DNA of 64,000 nucleotides from Oikopleura dioica (GCA_907165135.1 OU015570.1:1178001-1242000), one strand, 5' to 3'. Positions 42,955 to 55,432 are shown, counted from the first letter of the stretch. Made by a program: numbers and translations. The notes: generated by a model from the letters alone, not told the origin.

Positions 42955-43430
42955 ATGAAGAAATTCTTCATCCGTCACGACAAGAAAACCGACTTCTGGA
43001 AGTTTTTCGCTGGTTTGTTGGCCGCTGGTGATGCCGCCGGTGCTACATCCATGGCTTTCGTCTATCCCCTCGACTTTGCCAGAACTTGATTGAGCGCTGA
43101 TGTCGGGTAGGTGACCGAAAAGCATGTACTTTAGAAGTTTATGCGTGAGTTCAGAGCGCTTCTGATCGACAATTCAACGGAATCCGCGACTGTATGAGAA
43201 AGATCTACAAGGCCTACGGTATCACCGGTCTCTACTAAGACTTAACCATCTCCGTATTCGGAATCATCATCTACAGAGCTTGCTTCTTCGTCTCTACCAT
43301 AGAATGAAGGTAAAAAATTCCGACAAAACTCTTAAACAAGCTCTTTAGGGCTCTCAACGAATGTACAGCGGCTCTATCGACTGCGCTAGAAAAATCCTCG
43401 CCAACGAACTCAAGCAGTTTAGCTGTTAAC
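42955..43430 (+). pseudogene. ADP/ATP carrier (mitochondrial carrier family) pseudogene
   Basis: Frame with [37 protein letters not shown], then a stop (TGA for the usual Arg). Later pieces read DCMRKIYKAYGITGLY and FGIIIYRACFFVST, then MYSGSIDCARKILANE. These follow the order of the ADP/ATP translocase, including the PX(D/E)XX(R/K) carrier signature (PLDFAR). Stops replace Arg in at least two places and intron-like gaps separate the blocks, so it is a decayed gene copy rather than an active carrier. Confidence 0.85.
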
Positions 43431-44105
43431 TCTCAGGCTGACAAAGAATTAATATCATTATTTATTTATTCTATTAACATACATAATAATATTGTATTGT
43501 TATAATAGATTTTTTCTAAAAAATTTAAAACTAAAAGAAAGAATTTCTCTAGTTGTAAAACATTTTGGAACAATATTCGGCATATTTTTGGTGGTTGAAT
43601 GCTCTTAAGGGATCCCCCCTGATTTCGCCAACTTTGACCTCTATCTACATTTTCTGAGCTTACGTAGGAAGCTGGTTTTGGGCGCATTAGAAAGCCCGCT
43701 TCGAAAGGAGCAAATTCTGGTAGAATCAGCTTGCCAGCAAAACATTCGCTTAGATGAAATTAAAAACATCATTTGAGGCAAAATTTTTCAAAAAATTTTA
43801 TTGCTCCATTTGAAAGAGTAAAAATTCTGAGTCGAATGAACTATTTCCGGCTCTATAATTTAACAAAATGACGTCATTATGAGTCATTCTGCTCAAAAAC
43901 TTTTGGGCCGATTTTGAAGGGGTTTTCGATGGATTTTTCGGAGTTCTTAGGCTCATGAAAATCGCCATCGAAAATTGAGGTGGGGTTTTGAAGCATTTTG
44001 AGAAATATTTAGGGAACCACCCTCAATTATCGGATAATCAGCATTATCGGATAATTGAATAAAAAATTCTAGTTGTAAAACTTTTTGAAACGATTTTTAA
44101 CGTTA

Positions 44106-44588
44106 TTTGGGTGTTAGAATGCTCTCTAGCGCCAACAACTGGCCGAAAATTCTAGTGCGGTTATTATATTCGTAATCTTCACATTCTAAGCTTTCGAAAG
44201 AGCCCTTGGTTGTGTTATTTCGATGACAATGAAAAATCGAAAAAATTGCGATTTTCACGCTTAGTACAATTAATATGCATTTTCCTGAACTTTGGGAGCC
44301 AAAATTTTGGGGATGCATTTATGTAAAGGGGTACTATGATATATCAAAATGATCCTCAGAATACGAGGAATCTAATCATAGGCGATAATGACCGGTGCCA
44401 AAGTTTTGAAAAATCGGGGGGGTGATCCCTTAAGCGCCAACAAATGGCCAAAAATTCTAGTGCAGTTATTATATCCGTATTCGAAACATTCCAATCTTTC
44501 AAAAATCCCCTTATTTGTCCTCTTTTGATAACGACAAAAAATTGAAAAAAATTGCGATTTTCGTGCTAAGTGCATTCAATTCAGTCAG
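44106..44588. repeat. Diverged direct duplication ending at the satellite
   Basis: 44126-44285 (GCGCCAACAACTGGCCGAAAATTC...) recurs at 44441-44588 with about 15-20 percent differences. An inverted pair (CTTAAGGGATCCCCCC near 43590, GGGGGGGTGATCCCTTAAG near 44420) frames the area, possibly a MITE. 43431-44105 otherwise shows no gene. Confidence 0.55.
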
Positions 44589-45397
44589 AGACGGGGCCTA
44601 GCCGACCGGAAAGGGAGGCCTCTCTAACAGTTCACTTCAACCAATACAGTCATGTACTTGGCCAAGCCGACCCGAAAGGGAGTTGAGCTCATTTCATTCA
44701 ATACGGTCAGGTACGTGGCCAAGCCGACCCGAAGGGGAGGCCAGTTCATTTCATTCAATACAGTCATGTACGTTTCCAAGCCGACCCGAAGGGGAGGTCA
44801 GTTCATTTCAATCAATACGGTCAGGTACGTGGCCAAGCCGACCCGAAGAGGAGGCCAGTTCATTTCAATCAATACAATCAGGTACGTGGCCAAGCCGACC
44901 CGAAGGGGAGGCCAGTTCATTACATTCAATACAGTCATGTACGTGGCCAAGCCGACCGGAAGGGGAGGCTAGTTCGTTTCATTCAATACAGTCAGGTACG
45001 TGGCCAAGCCGACCCGAAGGGGAGGCCAGTTCATTTCATTCAATACAGTCAGGTACGTGGTCAAGCCGAGCCGAAGGGGACGGCAGCTCATCTCAATCAA
45101 TTCAGTCTTATACGTGGCCAAGGCGACCTGAAGAGAAGGCCAATTCATTTCAATCAATTCAGACTTGTACGTGGCCAAGCCGACCCGAAGGGGACGCCAG
45201 TTCGTTTCATTCAATACAGTCAGGTACGTGGCCAAGCCGACCCCAAGGGGAGGCCAGTTCATTACATTCAATACAGTCAGGTACGTTGCCAACCCGACCC
45301 GAAGGGGAGGCCAGCTCATTTCAATCAATACAGTCAGGTACGTGGTGAAGCCGACCCGAAGGGGAGGCCAGTTCATTTCATTCAATACAGTCATGTA
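44588..45397. repeat. Satellite array, 57-bp unit, left block
   Basis: About fourteen copies of GTCAGGTACGTGGCCAAGCCGACCCGAAGGGGAGGCCAGTTCATTTCA.. type units. The period of 57 is a multiple of three, so long frames open on both strands (19-residue repeats such as RPEGEASSFHSIQSGTWPS). I treat them as consequences of the repeat, not genes. The block ends at the target duplication of a MITE. Confidence 0.9.
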
Positions 45398-46228
45398 TGG
45401 GGTTGCGCCAGTGGGAAAATGGACTTTTTTTGCACTTGACCTGGAGGGATGAAATTTTGTGGACATATTTCTGAGGTCCTAATCAAGAAAAAAATCAAAA
45501 AAAATTTTCGAAAAATTAAGGGTATAGGGGTCGAAAATCGATTTTTTCATTTTTGCAAAATTTAGCCTTAGAAAACCTAGACTATCATTTTAAAAACTCA
45601 AAAATAAATTTTTCGAGTCAAAAAAGTCGAAGCGAGATAGAGAATCCGCAAATAAAAAAATTAAAATTTTAAAACATTCAAATAAAAACCATAATAAAAT
45701 GAAAAACTTGAATAATTTGTATTTCCACCTCGAATGGGTGTGGGTGGGGTTGGGGACATAACTGAGATTGATCACCTCAGAGTCCAACGCCGATCTCAAG
45801 CCCCTTAAATTTAAAAATCAAGGAACGGGGCTGAGACGGCCCCTTCTTTACATTTTTGAGCATTATTTAGTATATTTTTCCAAAGAAAGGCGATTTTCGG
45901 CCAAAACGGAAATTTTCAAATCGGCCGCATTTTCGTTGCCGGGCGTTACCGGACGAGATTAGAATGGATCTATAGAGAGCATCGTCTGAGCTTTCTTGTG
46001 GTGGTCTCCGTTTGGTTGTTGGTTGTTGTGGTTTCGAGTTATTCGACGAAATGTCCAAAATTCGTGGTTTTTTTTCGAAAAAATCGCGATTTTACCACCA
46101 AAATTCAAAAATTTCTAATTTTAACTATTTTTTATGAAATCTCCGCCAATTTTTACACATGGTCACGTGGTTTCAGAATTTTTTGAAAACAAACCATTTT
46201 CGGCCAAAATCCCACCAGCGCAACCCCA
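45398..46228. mobile_element. hAT-like MITE inserted in the satellite
   Basis: Target duplication GTCATGTA at 45390-45397 and 46229-46236, exact. Ends TGGGGTTGCGCCAGTGGGA and, inverted, TGGGGTTGCGCTGGTGGGA. The interior is AT-rich with one copy of the 11.9-kb tandem unit near 45797-45842. No transposase. The satellite unit is interrupted cleanly, so the insertion came after array growth. Confidence 0.9.
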
Positions 46229-47345
46229 GTCATGTACGTTGCCAAGCCGACCCGAAGGGGAGGCCAGTTCATTTCAATCAATACAGTCAGGTTCGTGGTC
46301 AAGTCGACCCGAAGCGGAGGCCAGTTCATTTCAATCAATACAGTCAGGTACGTGGCCAAGCCGACCCGAAGGGGAGGCCAGTTCATTTCAATCAATACAG
46401 TCAGGTACGTGGTCAAGCCGAACCGAAGCGGAGGCCAGTTCATTTCATTCAATACGGTCATGTAAGTGACCAAGCCGACCCGAAGAGGAGGCCAGTCCAT
46501 TTCAATCAATTCAATCAGGTACGTGGCCAAGCCGACCCGAAGGGGAGGCCAGTTCATTTCGATCAATACAGTTAGGTACGTGGTCAAGCCGACCCGAAGC
46601 GGAGGCCAGTTCATTTCAATCAATTCAGGCCAGTTCAAGGTGCCCAGCTTCGGCTTCAGTACATTCGATACAGTCAGAGACGGGGCCATGCCGACCCGAA
46701 TGGGGCGCCACCCACTACATTCAATTCGGTCAGAGCCGGGGCCAAGCCGACCCAAATGGGGCGCCACTCAAGCACATTCAATTCGGTCAGAGCCGGAGTC
46801 AAGCGGACTCGAAGGGGGCGCCACTCAAGCACATTCAATTCATTCAGAGACGGGTCAAAGCCGACCCGAAAGGGGCGCCACTCAAGCACATTCAATTCAG
46901 TCAGAGCCGGAGCACAGCCGACGCAAAGGGGAGGCCACTCAAGCACATTCAAATCAGTCAAAGCCGGGAGGATGCTGATCCGAAAGGGGCGCCATTCAAA
47001 CACATTTATTTCAGTCAGAGCCGGGGCCAAGCCGACCCAAAAGGGGCGCCACTCAAGCACATTCAATTCGGTCAGAGCCGGGGCCAAGCCGACCCGAAAG
47101 GGGCGCCACTCAAGCACAATCAATTCGGGCAGAGTCGGGGCCAAGCCGACCCAAAAGGGGCGCCACTCAAGCAAACTCAATTCAGTCAGAGCCGGGGCAA
47201 GCCGACCCGAAAGGGGCGCCACTCAAACACATTCAATTCGGTCAGAGCCGGGGCCAAGCCGACCCGAAAGGGGCGCCACTCAAGCACATTCAATTCGGTC
47301 AGAGCCGGGGCCAAGCCGACCTAAAGAGGAGGCCACTCTATCACA
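46229..47345. repeat. Satellite array, 57-bp unit, right block with two variants
   Basis: 46229-46640 continues the GGCCAGTTCATTTCAATC variant of the left block. 46675-47345 is a second variant (GTCAGAGCCGGGGCCAAGCCGACCC...GGGGCGCCACTCAAGCACATTC) of the same length. The first unit of the left block (44588-44630) already resembles the second variant (CAGAGACGGGGCC), so both types coexist at the array borders. Long frames here are repeat-driven. Confidence 0.9.
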
Positions 47346-47468
47346 TTCAGCTCGTATGATTTTTCTTATAAAATGTTTCTGCTTAACTCTATATTATTAT
47401 TGTGGTTGTCAATGAATCATTCACTGAAATAAAATTCATTGGAGCTCACTATCGATTCGAAGAATATC

Positions 47469-50400
47469 ATGCAAAATTTGAAGGTTGTCATGAAAAAAGG
47501 CAAATCTGAATTCGCCAAAAAATCGATGCTTGAAAGCTCGTCACCTTCTCTAAACCTGGATTCAACAATAGAATCTATTGATGAGGGGGACACTCAAAAT
47601 AATCAATCCTTCCGCCCTGATGAAGATGAAGCTCAATCTTCAATGGCTCAATCTGCTTCTCAGAATGACGACGATTGCTCGCCACCTCTACTTGATCATG
47701 ATAAAACAATGGAATCTATTGATGGAAGTGACAGTGAAAGTCCGATTTCGGTTTCGAATGGCTCTGAATCTCAAGGCTTTGATGAAGAGTTAAGTCAATC
47801 ACTGAACATGTCTGTTGAGATCGCTTCTTCATATGTAAACAATGAAAGTATTCATCCGATGCACTCATCCGATGATGAAGAGATCGAATGCCGGGATATA
47901 ACTGATGAGTCCGATCCCGACTTCGATATTACACTTCAAGAAGGAGAGATTTGGTTTAATCTGCCAAGGGGGGAGCCAAACTATCTCCAAATTCTAGATC
48001 AGCCAGTCATTCCCCGTACAATCGTCACTCGTTCAAGTCAAGCAGAAACTCGCTATGCGCCTCCTTGTACACAAGCCGCTGTCAATGAGGCCGGTTCTCA
48101 TATTTGCGAGACGCTCCTTAACTCTGAAGCTCATCCCAATGAGTCTATTCAAGATAACACCGATGTAATGGATCAGTTCGATTATACAGAAGACGATTTC
48201 TTCTCATTCTCTGAAGATATACCAATAATACAAGTCCAGAAACCAGCTGAGCATGATGAGAATTGTATTGAGCCGAATGAGGAAAACACCCCTGAAGTCG
48301 ATGAAACTCCGAATGGAGAAAATGACATTCAAGATGATGAGGAAATCGTCACAGTTAGGATGAAAAGAGGAGACTACAAAAAAGTCAAAAGCCTCCTCAA
48401 TTTTTTTGTTCTCGAGCAGACCAGAACGTCAACATCGACGGGGCGGGGCAGTGGTTCGAAGAAGACTTTTAATGATAAACTAACGATCTTCTTAATTCGT
48501 TGCTTGAGTCGAGGTGTTCTTGCATCTTCAGTTAAAGTCGTACTTGATGAGGTTGCAAAGATGAACCCAATCCTAACAAGAGATGGAGGACTCGCTGTTA
48601 ATATTGAGGGCGATTCTGAATCTAACGAACTTCATGAACGACAAGTTCCATCGGAGAGATACATTCAATTGTCAAGAGACTACCTTCCAAGTAAAAAGAC
48701 TCCAAATTTCATCATTTTATTTTTATAGCGTTCAATGAACATCATCTTGAGAATTTCGTCAGCAGATCATCGCAAATAATTGTTGCATCGGATGCGACTT
48801 GTTTAGCGAACAAACGCAAAGGCATGATTTCATATTTAACTAGACACGCGGCGTTATGGAGCGGTTCGCTGTTAAATGCGATTCACACATATTTTGTTGA
48901 AGTCTTTCTTGAGCGTTCGGTATTGGCTTGCTCAACGAAGAGCAAGATTTTGTCTGCCTTAGTTTGAAGGATACAAATGTCTCAGATGCAAGTGAGATCG
49001 CGAAACACATCGATGATCAAATCGACTCCTTCGTTTTCGCCGATGTTCTAAGAACGAAGACAAAAGCATTTTTGAGTGACATGGGAGGTTTGGCTCATGA
49101 ATTACTTCTCAGTCCGTATATGGTCATATTATTAGGTGGACAGGTCCAAGTAAATGAAGAACTCAAGTGCTTGTGGAAGACTTCGAGCAATGACATTATC
49201 TCCATTATATATTGCTCGATGCATACAGTGCATGGGTGGATAATTTTTAATCAAATCATTTTTCAATTTTTCAATAACAGGCGGAATTACAAGCGGATTC
49301 ATTAAGCCAGATTTGCTCTACAATAAAATGGAATAATGGTATATTTCAAAATATCCATCCCTGATACAGTGATGAATTCGCTGAACGCGCGATACTGCCA
49401 AGACAGGGAGTGCATGCTGCATTAATATTTCTATTTAACTCATAAATATAATAAAACCTTGTTGGTCACCCCAAGCAAAGATTTCTTATCCGAGAATACG
49501 AAACTGGTTCTTGAAATAGTTGCCCAGTGCCTAGGACATCGTCGAGGAGCACCAAATTATCATCAAGATGATGTGCAGGACAGGATCTGAAATCTCACGA
49601 GCTTTTTTGCTCACGTTTGCTCATGCTCACTGAAATTTGAGCACCCATGTTGAGCACCAGAGCAGAATTTTTAAGATTTCAGACCCTGGTGTAGGATGAG
49701 CTTGAAGTTCTTTTGAGAAGAAATCAAGTAAGACCTCGAAAATACTTCGCTCATTCACTTGGAAATCGTTACGAGGCTCCATTCATTAATGCTACATCTA
49801 TATTAGAAAGGGATCTTAAAATATGTCTCATGAGTGATGTCTTCTTTTGTTCATGTTTTCAGCGATTCAGAATAATTGCGATCATTTAAATCCCTACGCA
49901 GCATTAAATAAGCATGTGGCAGAGTTGTTTAAAAAACTCAGTTACAGCAAATCAGACGGTCGTTTTCGAGAATTATCGGACAAGCTCAACGGTCATGGGA
50001 ATCGGCAATTGTACTTAGAGTTGTCTGTAATGCTTTTGGTCTTTCATGGAATCGTTGGGCCATTTTGGAACGTGGCCCGTAAGAAAACTATCACCTTTCT
50101 ACAAGGAAAGGTGAGCTGCGAAAATGATGCCTTATTACTCTTAATGATATATAAAGGAAGCTTTTGCGCTTGTTCTGCAAAAAATAGACGCTGCCTTGGG
50201 CGGTCGTAAATTGCGTCTCGAAAACTGCTACAATAGACTTTGGAATGAAGTCGAAGGCAGGCATATAAATTCGCTAGTAAAGAAATGCTTTTTCTTCGCT
50301 TTTTTGCTGATAAAATTTTCGCTTTCACTTCGCGTTTAGTTGAGGGTTTTTCGAGAGAGAGATTTATATGCCTTGTCTAAGGCGTAATCACTGGAGACCA

Positions 50401-50948
50401 TGAAAAACAAGCGCTCGAATTCATGGAGAGATTCCGAGAGGATATTATGGTCGCGAATACATCATTTAAGCAAATCAGACATCAAGTGAACAAAACAACC
50501 TTCGACATACTGAGTAACGTCAGGATAAAATTCGCCAAAGACGATCAACTCTTCAGACAAAATAATTTGAAGGACAATTTTTGTCTAACAATGTCAAATC
50601 AAAAATGCGAAAGCATATTTGGAGAGGATCAAAAAAAAAATCAATTACTAAAAAGCATAATTGAAAAACTATTTTTTTTTTCATCCTACTACAGGAAGAT
50701 TGAAATATATGCACAGTGTTTGTCAATCCCTTGACGGGGAACGCGCGAACGCTGTGACAATTTCGAAAGCTAATTCTCTTCACGATTACATTGACGATTT
50801 AACACCCGCTGATGGAGCAGAATTATTATTGAAAGCTCGATCTTCACGAAAAAGGCACACTGAAAATGTTCGAGCTTCGAAAATTTCTGCTAAATTGAAA
50901 AAATTGTCCGATATTGAATCAAAACTGCCACGAAATTTTTCCTCATAA
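47469..50948 (+). CDS. Multi-exon transposase-like gene with tiny introns
   Basis: ATG 47469; the first exon encodes an acidic Ser-rich N-terminus (ESIDEGDTQ, HSSDDEEIECRD). Intron 48691-48728 (38 bp, GTAAAAAG...TTTATAG) joins in frame to an exon with IIVASDATCLANKRKG. A -1 shift near 48920 leads to FLSDMGGLAHELLL. Later exons are 49863-50110 (after a 29-bp intron 49834-49862), 50157-50259 (46-bp intron 50111-50156), about 50373-50640 with SNQKCESIFGED, and about 50695-50948. The Asp-containing motifs suggest a DDE-type transposase, superfamily unassigned. Two short MITEs interrupt it. Confidence 0.6.
49584..49685. mobile_element. About 100-bp MITE in the transposase-like gene
   Basis: Inverted ends GATCTGAAATCT and AGATTTCAGACC with GAGCAC/GTGAGC-rich interior. 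Coding-like sequence is found on both sides. Confidence 0.55.
50260..50372. mobile_element. 113-bp MITE with GGCATATAAAT ends
   Basis: Perfect 11-bp inverted ends at 50260-50270 and 50362-50372, interior with TTCGCTTT units like those at 30.2 and 31.4 kb. It separates two coding-like stretches of the transposase-like gene. Confidence 0.7.
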
Positions 50949-51372
50949 ATAGAATCTGTCAAAAATATCAATCTAATCTTATTCTCCCTTCAGAGTAACT
51001 CATATTTTCTACTTATGCTATGAGTTTGTCGGTTGCGCATCCATTCGGTTATCTCACTCATATCTTTTTTTTTTTACAGAATGAACTCGGTAGCTTTTTC
51101 CGCTAACAACAAATCGAAGTGGCAACGTCCTTGTTTTCGAAATTGTGATGTTGTTGTTATCACCGACAGTTGGGTTTGTGAATATTAAAAAGAAATTTTT
51201 TTCATCATTTACTAGGGAAAATATATTGCAACGAATCCAGCCCTTGTTACTGGCAATACACGCATCAAGATTGTTGCATATTCTGGAGCCGGCTTTTTCG
51301 AAATCGCCTCGCTACTTCGATCTGGAGCGGTCGATCCTCATAATCTTACTCTCGAGAGTCATTACAAAGAGC

Positions 51373-51895
51373 CGGGTACCCTCCGAATCCCTGGGAAAAA
51401 TCTGATATCCAGGGATTCGGAGGGTCAAATTCGAAATGTTCTAGAAATGTGTTGAAGCTGTTAAACATCAGTTTCATAAATAAGTTTTTCTAATAATTTG
51501 TTAGGGTAAAAAGCAAAACGACTTTAGCCACGTTATATAATTTTCCCATTGTACCAAATATTTATAAGATAACACTATTGGTTCTATTGAAATGATTTTC
51601 AAGCCTTAAATTCCTCAGTTATATCGTCTGAAGGTTATTGGAGCTTATGTCGGTAGGAAAAATATATTTTTGCTTTCATTCAATTTTTTCCCTCTAAAGG
51701 TTAGTGTTAAGTTCAATCTGCTACATAAATAATCTCATAAAATGCAACTGTCATTTAAATATTTGGAATTATGACAGATAAAAGATGCTTTTTTATCGGT
51801 TGAAGGGGGTTTCTAGAACATCACCCTCCGAATCCCTGGACTTCAGGCTAAAATCCAGGGATTCGGAGGGTGTCCAGGGATTTGGAGGGTCACCC
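51373..51895. mobile_element. hAT-like MITE with 8-bp target duplication
   Basis: Target duplication CAAAGAGC at 51365-51372 and 51896-51903. Both ends carry a hairpin of CCCTCCGAATCCCTGG and its complement (51377-51426, 51822-51890). No transposase. 50949-51364 holds only a short coding-like frame (51145-51360) that I cannot place. Confidence 0.85.
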
Positions 51896-52026
51896 CAAAG
51901 AGCGACAGCGCATGAAGGAAGATCTATGCAGAAAAAAAACTCTTCTTGCCCATAAGGGTTTATGGGTCTGGTTCTTTTATAAGTTAAAGAATTGAACTTT
52001 ATATTAAGACAAACGAAAATAAAAAA

Positions 52027-52973
52027 ATGAGGAGCGTGGATTCGAGCCGCCAAAATAAAATCAAACAAAATCAATGGCGTGAACTCAGTGGTGGAAGAAT
52101 GAGTCGTCACGAGTGCACAATGAATTGGCATTTCTGTGGCCAGGCAAGAAAGCAATGGCAGAAATTTGCCAAGATGACTGTAGAAGATAAAGCAGCCGAA
52201 TCTCGCGTCAAACACTGGCGTGAAAATATAAAAAAACGCGATGAGGTCAAAATCTTCCGGAAAAAAATGTCTGAAAATGGATGCAGGAACCGGATCTTCT
52301 GATCTATTTAAAAAGTTACCTTTAAGTACAGAAAATTTTAAATGCAAAAATTGATGATCTTTGAACAGGATGCACAAATATCGACGGGCGCGAGCGTCTT
52401 ATCCCATCACTGAGATCGATAATCAGCGAAGACTTCTCAACAATAATCAATGCTGCATTGACAATGCATGACATGCAGCTACAATTGCTTCCGTTCCTTC
52501 AAGGGAAGACTTGTGTTCTTTTTGGGCCTCAATAACATTTCTGATCACGTAAATCCTCATTTTTCTTTCTCTTTCTATTATATTCTTAGAAACCAATTGA
52601 ACAGGGGTTTCAGACTCTCATGAAGTCAGTAAACGCTATGTTCCCTTCAACAACCGTCACTTTCATCCCCCCTCCACTACCTCCTATTTGTTTTTCAAGA
52701 AGATATTTGACATCTCGATATTTCCAACTAGTCGAAACGGTAACAATTTTCTTTCATATTGATGACATATTTTGTTCAATAGCTCCTCAATTCGAAAAAA
52801 TGTGGTCCAGCAGTGACTTTGAAGAATTATCAATGGAACGATTCAATTCATCTACAATCATCTTGCTGTACACTTTTTTGGCGAGAAGCGTTCAGACATT
52901 TGCACCTGTAATTCCATCATATATTTTTTCTGTAAATAGAATGAAAATGTTTTTGGATATTTTATCAAGCTAA
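52027..52973 (+). CDS. Possible two- or three-exon gene, unknown function
   Basis: Coding-like pieces: 52027-52302 (MSRHECTMNWHFCGQARK..., KKRDEVKIFRKKM), about 52390-52530 (ISEDFSTIINAALTMHDMQ) and 52620-52973 after an acceptor TTCTTAG near 52590 (PPLPPICFSRRYL... to TAA). Splice sites are plausible (GTAAATCC near 52549, TTCTTAG/A) but the frame between the last two pieces has stops. It could be a further part of a decayed transposon gene. No family recognised. Confidence 0.35.
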
Positions 52974-54215
52974 CGCCCTTATTTCAGACTGGTCCGTCCT
53001 ATCAAGATACATAAGGCAGTGGAAAAAGAAAAAAAATAATGTCGGCAGTGGTGAAGTGACAGCGCCACTGCCCTTCGAATCTACCTTGTAAGTAAGTTTC
53101 CTATTAACTCAAAGTAGATTCGATGAAAGACTATAGTCAATTGACTTGGCCTCCTCAGATACTGTTTTCTGTATGAGTCACCGAAAAAATACTCATACAG
53201 TAGGCTGTCTATATACATTCCAATATATTCCAATTAAAGAGCAAGATTTTCGGCTACCGGCAGGTCAGCAGCCAATCAGCGATCATTCTTGGTTTTCTGG
53301 CTATATTGGGTACATGTAAAAACTCTTAAACTCGTTAAGTCTTAAACATAAGCAGGATATCAGATTAACGGGTTTAAGAGAGATTAGACAGGGGTATATG
53401 AGGTTGGTCAAGTCAGGTTTAGCGGCGGGCGTCAGCCTACGCATGTTGGCCTCATTTTCAAGTGTAGGATGTCTAGTCAAATTGTAGGACTAGGCGTATA
53501 TCAATAAGACGGTACGTGGGGGCCGGCTTGAAACCGAGGCCATCGGAACTGCAATGGTGTAATTTACTGTCGAGTGGCAATGATTTTTTTAGGATCTTGA
53601 AGTCATTTTTTTTTAAATCAATTTTCGGAACTTCAAAATTTTCTCACAATCTGACAAAAGGGTCCTTAAGGACACCCCCTGTCAACAGTTTTCGAAAATC
53701 TATTTCCGGAATTTTGATATTTTGACCCCGGAATTGAATACTACCGGTCAAAAACGATTTTGAGGCTTCATTTTTTGGGGGTCGATCTCGACTCTAACAC
53801 CCTCGAAATGCCTTTTGAAAAAGGGACAAAAATGACGAAAAAGTCCAAATTTTGCTAAAATTTTAGATTCATAGTCGTAAAAAATTGCTCCGGACAAGTT
53901 TTTATGATGATTGAACTTCCAGGCACATTAAGAAGCGAAAACATGGCTGTTTTGAAATTTTCAATTTTTTGAGGAAAATTGTTGACAGATGGATCCTTAA
54001 AACGGGGGTGGTGGTCACTCGGCAGGTATCGTATCTTGATAGGATGAAACCCTGCGGCATTCTCCTGACTTGATAATGAAAATAAAAATGAGTCAGGAGA
54101 TAGCCGTAAGGGTACAGCCCGATGTGGAATCCCACCGTTCGTCCATTTTTGGTCTTTCTAAAGCAGAGCTAAGGATCAACCTAGAACGCTCTGCTTCAGA
54201 TTTTACGATCTTCCA
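52974..54215. other. Spacer; one strong hairpin, no gene
   Basis: GGCATTCTCCTGACT (54056-54070) pairs with AGTCAGGAGATAGCC (54091-54105) with a 20-base loop. I cannot match it to a known RNA. The remaining sequence shows no coding signal. Confidence 0.45.
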
Positions 54216-55015
54216 CCGGAGTTAGCTTAGGGGGGGGCTGCTTTTTTGGCTTTTCAAATGGGAGTTTTCAGAGTCTCATTCGACCTTAAAATGCACGTAG
54301 AACTCAAATCTGGTACTTCTTTATATTTTATCATTTGAATTTTTCTCTTTAGAGCGATTTTAAATCTTACTCTCTCGATTACTCGAAATTTTTTGTATAA
54401 ATCGGTCGAGATTTTTCGATAGATAAGTTTTTTAGACCGTTATCTACAATTTTGATGGTTTACTTTTCGTTGAAACCGAAGGAAACCGATTCTAGAGCCA
54501 TTTCATTCAGGGCTACTCAGCGCGTAAAAGCTCTACAAAGCGGCGCGCTGGGTGCTCCCTCACTCGACTCCTCTTTTCCGAAAGAATTTTCGTAGTTGAG
54601 CGCACCGCTTTGATTAGTAGCACGCAAAAAACGCGCAGAGAAGAAAAACAGGGGTCTGAAAGAGGAGAACACTAAAATGAAAATTCGGGCGAGTTTTAGA
54701 ATGTCATCCCATCAATTTTTGTAGCTTAGCGTCATAACAATACAGTTCACGGTTCAATTTTAGCGATTTATGGTAAAAATGTCGAGAAATCGAGAGAGTT
54801 CGTTTTCAAATCGCTCTAGAGGAAAAATTCAAATGAAAACTTTTAAAAGAGTACCAGAATTGAATTCTACGCACAATTTTAGGTAGGATTGCTATTGAGA
54901 TAAATTTGATCCAACTTCGTATTTAGGCACTATGAAAGTTCATTTTATCGGGTGTATCCTTAATTTTATAGGCTAAACTACTATGCGCCATAAGTAAGCC
55001 CCCGTACTATGCTAA
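54216..55015. mobile_element. Non-autonomous element with long inverted ends
   Basis: 54293-54385 and 54770-54885 are about 100-bp inverted repeats (for example GTAGAACTCAAATCTGGTAC against GTACCAGAATTGAATTCTAC, and CTCTCGATTACTCG against CGAGAAATCGAGAG). Outer ends GGAGTTAGC and GCTAACT give the limits. No transposase. Limits and target duplication are uncertain. Confidence 0.6.
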
Positions 55016-55233
55016 CTGGGCGTTAGCTTGTTTTCAAATCAATCGAATTTTAAATAAATTAATATAAATTTCAATTTCAATTTAATAATATATGCTAATC
55101 TTTATTAGGCAATGATATTTAAAAAGACACATCCGACGAATCCAAGTTGCGAGGGTCTTTTCTCCTTCACCGGTAAGCGATAGACGCACAACCCATATTC
55201 ACTGAATCAATTAACTCAAGCTGAAACGAATCT

Positions 55234-55432
55234 TCATTTAGGCTCCTTCCACCAACTGGAGAACTTCCTGCTCCAGAACACCAAGACGCGCCAGTTCATC
55301 GAAAATCTCAACCAGACCAACAGCAAAGTAACCTCCAGCAACTGAGCTCCAAGATGAAGTTCTTGTCCTTTTTTTGAATCTGCAAAAGTTCCATTCTCCA
55401 ATTTGTCCAAATTCCCAAAATGTTTCAATCAC
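55234..55432 (-). CDS. Short coding-like exon, unknown gene
   Basis: On the minus strand an open frame (SSWSSVAGGYFAVGLVEIFDEL..., ending EVLQLVEGA and a stop at 55234) has coding composition. It could be the last exon of a gene, with the rest missing. Its two overlapping frames cannot be decided. 55433-55931 shows nothing else. Confidence 0.35.

Noticed and set aside
44588-45397. Regular direct repeats suggesting a CRISPR array
   Set aside because: No unique spacers, 57-bp full-length periodicity, eukaryotic setting; it is satellite DNA.
44652-47415. Long ORFs of 165-221 codons on both strands
   Set aside because: They run through a 57-bp tandem repeat in several frames at once and encode only 19-residue repeats; period divisible by three explains them.
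54050-54110. Structured non-coding RNA gene
   Set aside because: One strong hairpin alone, without promoter or match to a known RNA; kept only as a note on the spacer.
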